A stretch of DNA of 64,000 bases from an uncultured Bacteroides sp. (lineage in GTDB: Bacteria; Bacteroidota; Bacteroidia; Bacteroidales; Bacteroidaceae), in the NCBI RefSeq assembly GCF_963677715.1, contig NZ_OY782493.1, positions 434,001 to 498,000 of the forward strand, written 5' to 3'. Below, piece after piece: positions 47,613-55,500 of the stretch. The notes beneath the pieces were generated by a model, which worked only from the letters and a program-made list of their open reading frames with translations, had not been told where the DNA came from and did no database searches. The position numbers and the translations under genes were made by a program. Numbering within the stretch: the stretch's first letter is position 1; each line of letters opens with the position of its first letter.

Positions 47613-47999
47613 ATGTATACATGCATTGTCTGTATAGGTAGCAATTATGATAAAGAAATAAATCTCAGGTTGGCCCGCAGGAGGCTGACAGAGTTGTTCT
47701 CATCGGTTCGTTTTGCTGATGAGGAATATACAAAACCCCTTCATTTGTTTAACCCCGCTCTTTTCTTCAATCAGCTGGTTCGATTCTCTACGGAGAAAGA
47801 GGCTTCTGTTGTAATACTCCAATTGAAAACAATAGAGAAAGAGGCAGGCCGCAAACCCGAAGATAAAATGGAGGAAAAAGTAAAGCTGGACATTGATTTA
47901 TTGATGTATGATGGAACTGTTCTTAAACAGGAAGACATGAACCGTAAATATGTGATCGACGGACTTCGGCAATTGCTTGGCAAAGATATATTAATTTAA
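47613..47999 (+). CDS. FolK-like (hydroxymethyl-dihydropterin pyrophosphokinase) protein
   Basis: A 128-residue protein with the HPPK pattern: TCIVCIGSNYDKEINLRLARRRL at the start (cf. the GSN motif), FNPALFFNQLVRFST in the middle and EKVKLDIDLLMYDG, which matches the family's DLDILLY motif with two metal-binding Asp residues. It is shorter than the 159-residue E. coli FolK; the arginine loop before the DLD motif reads EAGRKPEDKMEEK, and the typical P-H-P C-terminal segment is missing. It may be a divergent FolK in folate synthesis or a relative with another role. It is 6 bp after PBP1A. Confidence 0.75.
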   Translation: MYTCIVCIGSNYDKEINLRLARRRLTELFSSVRFADEEYTKPLHLFNPALFFNQLVRFSTEKEASVVILQLKTIEKEAGRKPEDKMEEKVKLDIDLLMYDGTVLKQEDMNRKYVIDGLRQLLGKDILI

Positions 48000-48013
48000 T
48001 AACTTATACTGAA

Positions 48014-48781
48014 ATGAAATTTTTAGGAATTATTCCTGCCAGATACGCATCAACGCGTTTCCCTGCTAAACCATTGGCTATTTTAGGAGGAAAAACGGTT
48101 ATACAGCGAGTATACGAACAAGTAGCCGGGCTCTTGGATTATACCTGTGTTGCTACGGATGACGTACGCATTGAAGCGGCAGTAAAAGCTTTTGGCGGTA
48201 AGGTTATAATGACTTCTACTAATCATAAAAGTGGCACCGATCGCTGCCAAGAAGCTTGCACGAAATTAGGATTAGGATTTGATGTGGTGATAAATATTCA
48301 GGGAGATGAACCTTTTATTCAAGCTTCGCAGTTAGAAACGATAAAAGCCTGTTTTAACGACCCTACAACGCAAATAGCCACTCTGGTAAAGCCTTTTACT
48401 TCAGACAACCTCATTGGGGAGTTAGAAAATATTAATTCACCCAAGGTAGTGCTTGATAAAAATAGAAATGCGTTATACTTTAGCCGCTCAATTATTCCCT
48501 ATCAGAGAAATGCCGATAAGGCCGACTGGCTTCAAAAGCACATCTATTATAAGCATATTGGTCTATATGCTTATCGCGTGGATATATTGAAAGAAATTAC
48601 CGCTTTACCCCAATCGGCACTTGAGTTGGCAGAGTCATTGGAGCAACTTCGCTGGTTGGAAAACGGATACACTATTAAGGTTGGAATCAGTGAGTTTGAA
48701 ACAATAGGCATAGACACTCCCGAGGATCTTGAGAAAGCGGAACAGCAATTAAAAGTCATGAATGAAATAAATAAATTATGA
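48014..48781 (+). CDS. kdsB: 3-deoxy-manno-octulosonate cytidylyltransferase
   Basis: A 255-residue enzyme activating KDO with CTP for lipopolysaccharide core synthesis. The start FLGIIPARYASTRFPAKPLAILGGKTVIQRVYEQ is the family's nucleotide-binding loop; INIQGDEPFIQASQL near residue 95 holds the metal-binding Asp, and SRSIIPYQR and YKHIGLYAYR follow. Length is normal. Its last 4 bp overlap the start of the next gene (ATGA). Confidence 0.97.
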   Translation: MKFLGIIPARYASTRFPAKPLAILGGKTVIQRVYEQVAGLLDYTCVATDDVRIEAAVKAFGGKVIMTSTNHKSGTDRCQEACTKLGLGFDVVINIQGDEPFIQASQLETIKACFNDPTTQIATLVKPFTSDNLIGELENINSPKVVLDKNRNALYFSRSIIPYQRNADKADWLQKHIYYKHIGLYAYRVDILKEITALPQSALELAESLEQLRWLENGYTIKVGISEFETIGIDTPEDLEKAEQQLKVMNEINKL

Positions 48782-50064
48782 ATCGTACATTTCAGCCTAT
48801 CGTTTGCGAGTTGAAACAAATAGATATTCAGCGCCCTATATCGATTATAATGCCCAATGGCATTTCCCTTAATATAATAAACAGTGGCGAACAGGAAGTG
48901 ACGCGTTTGGATCTGATTTTCAGGGGAGGCCGATGGCATCAGTCGCAAAAATTGCAGGCTCTTTTCACTAATCGCATGTTGCGCGAAGGTTCTCGTAGTT
49001 ATACTTCAACAGCTATAGCCGCTAAACTCGATTATTACGGGTCATGGCTTGATTTGTCTACTTCCGTAGAGCATTCGTATATCACGCTTTATTCTTTGAA
49101 TAAATATTTTAAAGAAACACTCGAGATACTTGAGTCTGTCATTAAAGAGCCTGTCTTTCCTGAAAAAGAGCTCTCTACCGTTATCGATTCCAATATACAA
49201 CAATTTCAGGTAAATTCTACTAAGGTCGATTATCTGGCTCATCGCAGTTTGCTCAATGCTTCTTTTGGCGATCAACATCCTTGTGGACAAATTCTCGGTG
49301 AAGAAGATTACCGGAATATTACCCCGAAGGCACTTCACGAGTTTTATGATACCCATTATCATTCGGGCAATTGCACCATCTATCTTTCGGGTAAAGTAAC
49401 CGATGAGATTATTCAGAATGTGCAGTCCGTTTTCGGGACGGAACCTTTTGGAGATACCAATCGTCAGATTGTTAAGCAAGAATATGCCATTGTTACTGCT
49501 TCTGAAAAGAAAATATTCACGGAGCGGGCAGATGCGATGCAAAGTGCGGTGAAGATGGGTAACCTTACAATCGAGCGTACTCATCCCGATTATTTGAAAC
49601 TCCGTGTGTTGATTACTCTGTTCGGCGGTTATTTCGGAAGCCGGCTTATGTCTAATATTCGTGAAGACAAAGGTTATACTTATGGCATTTCCGCCGGAAT
49701 TCTGTTCTATCCCGACAACGGATTATTGATGGTAAGTACCGAAGCGGCTAATGAATACGTCGAACCCTTAATCACTGAGGTTTATCATGAAATTGATAAG
49801 CTACAAAATGAAACCGTTGGTCAGGAAGAACTGTCAATGGTTAAAAACTATATGGTGGGTGAGATGTGTCGCAATTACGAATCTCCATTCTCCATCTCGG
49901 ATGCCTGGATATTTATTCTTACCACGGGGCTTGCCGATGATTATTTTTCGCATTCTCTGCAAGCCATCAAAGAGGTTACTCCTCAAGAACTTCGTGATCT
50001 TGCCTGCCGCTATTTATGCAAAGAGAAATTAAAAGAGGTCGTAGCTGGTAAAAAGATGTCATAA
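48778..50064 (+). CDS. M16 peptidase-like protein without the zinc-binding motif
   Basis: A 428-residue protein of the insulinase/processing peptidase family with two M16 lobes and no signal peptide. The region that should carry HxxEH reads RWHQSQKLQALFTNRMLREGS (about 52-72), with no HxxEH. The second lobe keeps FGGYFGSRLMSNIREDKGYTYGISAG, including the Arg and Tyr that bind substrate in the non-catalytic half of two-chain M16 enzymes. It therefore looks like the R/Y partner subunit, or a scaffold, and needs a catalytic partner gene elsewhere; none is adjacent. It is coupled to kdsB by a 4-bp overlap. Confidence 0.87.
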   Translation: MNRTFQPIVCELKQIDIQRPISIIMPNGISLNIINSGEQEVTRLDLIFRGGRWHQSQKLQALFTNRMLREGSRSYTSTAIAAKLDYYGSWLDLSTSVEHSYITLYSLNKYFKETLEILESVIKEPVFPEKELSTVIDSNIQQFQVNSTKVDYLAHRSLLNASFGDQHPCGQILGEEDYRNITPKALHEFYDTHYHSGNCTIYLSGKVTDEIIQNVQSVFGTEPFGDTNRQIVKQEYAIVTASEKKIFTERADAMQSAVKMGNLTIERTHPDYLKLRVLITLFGGYFGSRLMSNIREDKGYTYGISAGILFYPDNGLLMVSTEAANEYVEPLITEVYHEIDKLQNETVGQEELSMVKNYMVGEMCRNYESPFSISDAWIFILTTGLADDYFSHSLQAIKEVTPQELRDLACRYLCKEKLKEVVAGKKMS

Positions 50065-50102
50065 AAGGTATGCAAAATGCTGCTTTATTTGGAGATAAAT
50101 AG

Positions 50103-50110
50103 TATTTTTG
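50103..50110 (+). promoter_or_regulatory. -7 box for the MORN-repeat gene
   Basis: TATTTTTG fits TAnnTTTG and is 33 bp before the ATG at 50144. No good -33 box was seen. Confidence 0.4.
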
Positions 50111-50143
50111 TGTTTATTACTAATCAAAAATACCTAAAATTAG

Positions 50144-51298
50144 ATGAGATATCTGTATACTATACTTCTTTTGTTTTCTCTTTCGCAAGGTAATATTCAA
50201 GCACAAAACAGTGGTAGTTTCTTCGGGAAAATAATAGAATCTTTTTCAGGAGAAGTCAAAATTGGAAATTATACCTTCAAAGACGGTTCTATATATACAG
50301 GTGAATTGAAGAGCAGGAAACCTAATGGTAAGGGCAAAACTCTATTTAAGAACGGAGATATATATGAAGGGGAATATGTAAAAGGTAAACGTGAAGGATA
50401 CGGGATATATACTTTCCATGATGGTGAAAAATACGAAGGACAATGGTATCAGGATCAGCAACACGGCATGGGCACCTACTATTTTGTGAATAACAACAGG
50501 TATAGTGGCATGTGGTATCAAGATTATCAGCATGGCAAAGGTACCATGTATTATCATAACGGTGATATGTATGAAGGGCTTTGGACAAATGATAAGCGTG
50601 AGGGGCAAGGCACCTATACCTGGAAAAACGGATCTAAATACATAGGTTCCTGGAAGAATGATAAAAAGAACGGTCAGGGTGAGTTATCATGGAATGATAG
50701 CAGCAAATATACCGGTGATTGGAAAGATGATATGCGTGAAGGTAAGGGAACCTTTGAATATGCCAATGGAGATAAATATGTAGGCGATTGGGTAGAAGAT
50801 ATGCAGCATGGCAAAGGAATCTATTTCTTCCATACGGGCGATCGATATGAAGGAGCCTATCTGTTGGGCGAACGTACAGGAACCGGCATCTATTATCATG
50901 CCAATGGCGATAAGTATGTAGGTAATTTCAAAGATGGCATGCAAGATGGGAAAGGCGTTTTTACCTGGGCTAACGGAGCCGTTTATGAAGGCGACTGGAA
51001 AGATAATAACAGAAATGGCATTGGCACTTATAAATGGAGTAATGGAGATCTGTACGAAGGAGAATGGAAGAACAACCAGCCTAACGGACAGGGAAGACTA
51101 ACTCTTAGTAACGGCACCAAATATAAAGGCGGATTTGTTGATGGAATGGAAGAGGGAAACGGAGTTCAGGAAGATAAAGACGGAAATCGCTACGAAGGTT
51201 TTTTCAAACAAGGTAAAAAGCATGGGCCTTTTGTTGAAACCGATAGCACGGGCAAAGTGACCCGGAAAGGTACTTATCGGTTAGGAGTTCTCAAATAA
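50144..51298 (+). CDS. Secreted MORN-repeat protein
   Basis: A 384-residue protein with a signal peptide (MRYLYTILLLFSLSQGNIQAQ). Residues 49-370 are fourteen consecutive repeats of exactly 23 residues, each of the form xxYxGxWxxxxxxGxGxxxxxNG, the MORN motif; repeat 14 is the most diverged. A 14-residue tail (KVTRKGTYRLGVLK) follows. MORN repeats form an extended beta-hairpin rod; in bacteria they occur in secreted proteins of unknown role. It stands alone, with its own -7 box and a strong terminator. Confidence 0.93.
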   Translation: MRYLYTILLLFSLSQGNIQAQNSGSFFGKIIESFSGEVKIGNYTFKDGSIYTGELKSRKPNGKGKTLFKNGDIYEGEYVKGKREGYGIYTFHDGEKYEGQWYQDQQHGMGTYYFVNNNRYSGMWYQDYQHGKGTMYYHNGDMYEGLWTNDKREGQGTYTWKNGSKYIGSWKNDKKNGQGELSWNDSSKYTGDWKDDMREGKGTFEYANGDKYVGDWVEDMQHGKGIYFFHTGDRYEGAYLLGERTGTGIYYHANGDKYVGNFKDGMQDGKGVFTWANGAVYEGDWKDNNRNGIGTYKWSNGDLYEGEWKNNQPNGQGRLTLSNGTKYKGGFVDGMEEGNGVQEDKDGNRYEGFFKQGKKHGPFVETDSTGKVTRKGTYRLGVLK

Positions 51299-51317
51299 CT
51301 TTCTTTATTTGCTTAAT

Positions 51318-51386
51318 GAATTATTTCATATAAAAAAAGAGCTGCTTCATTTTTAGAAGCAGCTCTTTTTTTATATGAAATAATTC
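51318..51386. terminator. Long bidirectional terminator between the MORN gene and prs
   Basis: A perfect 31-bp inverted repeat (51318-51348 with 51356-51386) around a 7-nt loop. The core GAGCTGCTTC stem is followed by a T7 run on one strand and preceded by A7 for the other, then both arms continue with AT-rich pairing. It ends two convergent genes. Confidence 0.9.
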
Positions 51387-51399
51387 TTATAATGTAAAA

Positions 51400-52338
51400 T
51401 CAGATAATATATTGCGAGCTGATAGATTCATTATTAACCACCCGTTTAATTGTTTCGGCAAACATTCCGGCTATAGTGAGCTGTTTCACTTTCGTGCAGT
51501 TTTTGCAATAGGGAATGCTGTCGGTAAATACAATCTCTGAAAGTCCCGATTCCGCAACTCTTTCCGATGCCGGATCGGACATTACACAATGACTGGCGAT
51601 GGCTCTTACCGATTTAGCTCCCGCATCAAGCATAATATTGGCAGCTTTCGTAATTGTTCCTGCCGTATCAACGATATCGTCTACCAGCACAACATTCTTT
51701 CCTTCCACATCACCTATTATCTGCATATAGGCCACTTCATTTGCCTTTACACGAGATTTATTGCAAAGAACCAATGGCACCCCTAAGTATTTAGAGAAAG
51801 TGCTGGCTCTCTTAGAACCACCCACATCCGGAGTGGCAATGACTAAATCTTTCAGCTTTAAAGATTGAATGTAAGGTAGGAAAACGGCCGAAGCATATAA
51901 ATGATCTACCGGAATATCGAAAAATCCTTGAATTTGATCGGCGTGCAAGTCCATTGTAATCAACCGATTAATACCTGCTACAGATAGTAAATCAGCCACT
52001 AGTTTAGCTCCGATAGAAACACGAGGCTTGTCTTTTCTGTCCTGTCTGGCCCAACCAAAATAGGGGATTACAGCTATGACGCTTTTAGCAGAAGCTCTTT
52101 TAGCTGCATCAATCATCAACAGAAGTTCCATTAAATTGTCAGAATTAGGGAAGGTGGATTGAACCAGAAACACATGAGAGCCACGAATAGATTCTTCATA
52201 AGAAACAGCAAATTCCCCATCGGCGAAGTGGGTAATATTCATATTTCCTAATGGACAACCAAGGCTAGCGCAGATATTTTCTGCCAGATATCTCGAGTTA
52301 GTTCCCGAGAATACCATGAAAGGAGTTTTTTCGCTCAT
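51400..52338 (-). CDS. prs: Ribose-phosphate pyrophosphokinase
   Basis: A 312-residue enzyme making PRPP from ribose 5-phosphate and ATP for purine, pyrimidine, histidine and NAD synthesis. Motifs: GTNSRYLAENICASLG, DGEFAVSYEESIRGSHVFLVQST (about 43-66), PYFGWARQDRKDKPRVSIGAKLVADLL, MDLHADQIQGFFDIPVDHLYA, and the PRPP loop VVLVDDIVDTAGTITKA near 215-230. Length is normal and it has a strong minus-strand promoter. Confidence 0.98.
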   Translation of the reverse strand: MSEKTPFMVFSGTNSRYLAENICASLGCPLGNMNITHFADGEFAVSYEESIRGSHVFLVQSTFPNSDNLMELLLMIDAAKRASAKSVIAVIPYFGWARQDRKDKPRVSIGAKLVADLLSVAGINRLITMDLHADQIQGFFDIPVDHLYASAVFLPYIQSLKLKDLVIATPDVGGSKRASTFSKYLGVPLVLCNKSRVKANEVAYMQIIGDVEGKNVVLVDDIVDTAGTITKAANIMLDAGAKSVRAIASHCVMSDPASERVAESGLSEIVFTDSIPYCKNCTKVKQLTIAGMFAETIKRVVNNESISSQYII

Positions 52339-52375
52339 TATTGTAATAGTTGTTACCTATTTGTTAATTTGCATG

Positions 52376-52405
52376 CAAAGGTATGAATTCTATCCTCAAT
52401 CCAAA
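52376..52405 (-). promoter_or_regulatory. Promoter of prs (minus strand)
   Basis: On the minus strand, TACCTTTG (plus 52376-52383) is a perfect -7 box and TTTG (52402-52405) a perfect -33 box, with an 18-bp spacer. The leader is about 30 nt. Confidence 0.7.
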
Positions 52406-52515
52406 AGACTTATTGTAGAAAAAATATTTTTTGTGTATTGGCTTTGCCTCAATTGTTGCAACAACATCCTGATAATAAAACTCATTGTTATCACCTGTTT
52501 ATCTGGAAAAAATAG

Positions 52516-52523
52516 TAGATTTG
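52516..52523 (+). promoter_or_regulatory. -7 box of the tandem-kinase operon
   Basis: TAGATTTG fits TAnnTTTG, 25 bp before the ATG at 52549. A -33 element is not clear. Confidence 0.45.
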
Positions 52524-52548
52524 CTTTTATAAAACAATATTTGGCAAA

Positions 52549-55500
52549 ATGAATTCCCGGCTATCAATAATCACTTTGTGTCTACTGTTTATTTCAGCTC
52601 TTTTTTCATGTGCAGGCATAGCACCTACTAAAGAAGTGAGACTTATTGATTCCCTCAACCAACAGGCTTATTCTTTTCGTTATAAAAACTTAGATTCATC
52701 GTTTCTGGCTTCTACGCAGGCCTATCGTAAAGCTAGTTTATATAGTCAGGGTAAGGCAGAGGCTTGCAATAACCTTGGCTTCTGTGCTTTCATGAAGATG
52801 GATTTTAATAAGGCCGAACAATTGCACGGCCAGGTCTATGACCTTACAAAGAATGAATTAGAACTGCTGATAGCTGATATCGGGCTGATGAAAATATATC
52901 AGCGCACCGCTATGAATAAAGAATTCTATGATTACCGAAACAGTGCCATTCGACGAATGAGGCGGATAGATGAAGACCGGAATCTGTTTGTGGATGGTCA
53001 CGAAATTGTCAGATTAAATTATGCGTATTCCGAATTCTTTATTGTTTCCGCCATCTATTACTATTATCTCCAGCAGCATCCCGAGGCGGTGGCATCTCTT
53101 AATGAAATAAGTAAGGAACAATATTTGACTACCGATACAAGTCAGATACTCTATTACCACTATATAAAAGGGTCGGCTGCATTATGCGAAGGCGAAACAT
53201 CCGTAGAACGTAAATTAAAAGAGTTCGACGAGCTATACCTCACTTGGCGTACCGCTTTTCAAAACAAATATACTTATTTTGAAGGAAACGGCATACAGGG
53301 ATTGGCAAATCTCATGGTTACTCCCGATAATTTTGCTTTGTTTCAAGCCAGACGATTGCACGCTCTGGAACAATTAAACATACCTGTCGATTCGCTTCTG
53401 CCGCTTCGTTTGGCCGAAATCTCTTTAACTAAGTTTCGTCAGTACAACGATCTTTATCAAATAGCTGCTGCCTACGTCACCATTGGGAAATATCTCAATG
53501 CACACGGACGCTATTCTGAAGCACTCGACACCCTTTCGCGAGCGTTAGAATGTGTCAATTACCACCATAAACTTTATTATCCAAACCATAAAGATTCTCT
53601 GCAGGCAGATGTGCTTAAGCCCTTTGTTGATAGAGATACTGTTTATACAGAACTTAACTGGATGGGTAAAAGTAAAGTGAAAACTGTTCCTGAATGGATA
53701 TCGCGCATTCGGGAACAATTAAGTGTAGCTTATGCCGGCATGGGCATGAAAATTCCTTCCGACTATAATCGTAATATTTATCTTGATATATTGGAGTATA
53801 CTCGTCAGGATAAACAGTTGGAGAGTCGTTTCCAGGCACTGGAGGAAGAATCACGGCAACTCAATATACTCATTTCTTTTGTTGTTCTCGGACTGGTATT
53901 TGTGATCGTATTATTTTGGATCTTCAATAATCGATCTAAAGAACGTAATCGCATACACATTGCCCGTTTGAAGCTAACATTGGATATTTGTCAAAAGATA
54001 ACCGCTTCCATTCCGTCTGATATAACTGAAGGAGACGAAATTGTACAAGCCATTACTACGGCTATTCAGCCCGATATGGAACAGCTTTTCGGTGCTACAT
54101 CCATTCGTCTGGAAGTAGGGAGCGATGAACTAATAAAACTAAATACCCCCCGTAAACTTACTAAAGACGAACGGGCACTTATTCGCATTATTACGCCTTA
54201 CATTGCCTGGACGTTAGAGAATGGCATGACCTTTATAGCTTTAGGAGATGAACAAAGACAGCTTGAGAAACAGCGTTATGTTTACGAACAACATATAGCC
54301 GGAAATAAACGCCAGAATCTGATTAAGAAATCGTGTATGGCCATCGTAAACGGTATAAATCCATATATAGACAGAATCATTAACGAAGTGCATAAGCTTA
54401 CCGATAAAGGCTTTATCAACGATGAAAGGATAAAGAAAGAAAAGTATCAGTATATTGATGAATTGGTAACTACGATTAATGAATATAACGATATACTGGC
54501 ACTTTGGATAAAGATGAAGCAAGGTACGCTTAGTCTGAACATAGAGAATTTCTCACTCAATGAGCTTTTCCTTTTAGTGGGTAAGGGCCGGAAAGCCTTT
54601 GAAATGAAACGCCAAACGCTCAGTGTCGAGCCTACCCGGGCAATTGTAAAGGCCGATAAAGCGCTGACTCTTTTTATGATTAATACCCTGGCCGAAAATG
54701 CGCGGAAATACACTGCCGAAGGAGGGAATATCCGAATCTATGCTCACGAAACGGACGAATATGTGGAAATTTCCGTAGAAGATGATGGCCGTGGTCTTTC
54801 GGAATCAGATGTAGAGCGCATTTTAGGCGAGAAAGTATACGATTCGCGAATGATCGGTATATATGACGCGTCGGATGCTGAAGAACTTCGGCAAAATAAA
54901 GGAAGTGGCTTCGGTTTAATGAATTGTAAGGGAATTATAGAGAAGTACAGAAAAACGAATGATTTGTTTCGTGTGTGTCTCTTTAGTGTAGAAAGCACAG
55001 AAGGCAAAGGAAGTCGTTTTTTCTTTCGGCTACCTCCGGGGGTACGAAAAATGCTGGGAATGTTACTCTTTTTATTACTCCCCCTGGCTTTTGTTTCTTG
55101 CGATAAAAAAGCGTCCTCCGAACTTCGTATACCCACTGATTCTATTTCTTCGGTCGACTCTCAAAAAGGGTACGAAGAACTGCTCAACAAAGCCTCGCTA
55201 TTTGCCGATACGGCCTACTATTGTAATGTTATCGAAGATTATACCCTGGCTTTGCACTATGTCGATTCCGCCATGAACTGCCTTAATATGCATTATAAGA
55301 AATACGCCCGCTTTCCACACACCTACATGAAATTGTCCGGAGACGGCACTCCTGCTGAGATAGATTGGTGGAACACGATGTTTGATTCCGATTTTCATGT
55401 TATTCTCGATATTCGTAATGAAGCGTCCGTTTCTCTGCTTGCTTTGAAACAATGGGATGCTTACAGTTATAACAATGCTGCTTATACCTCACTCTATAAA

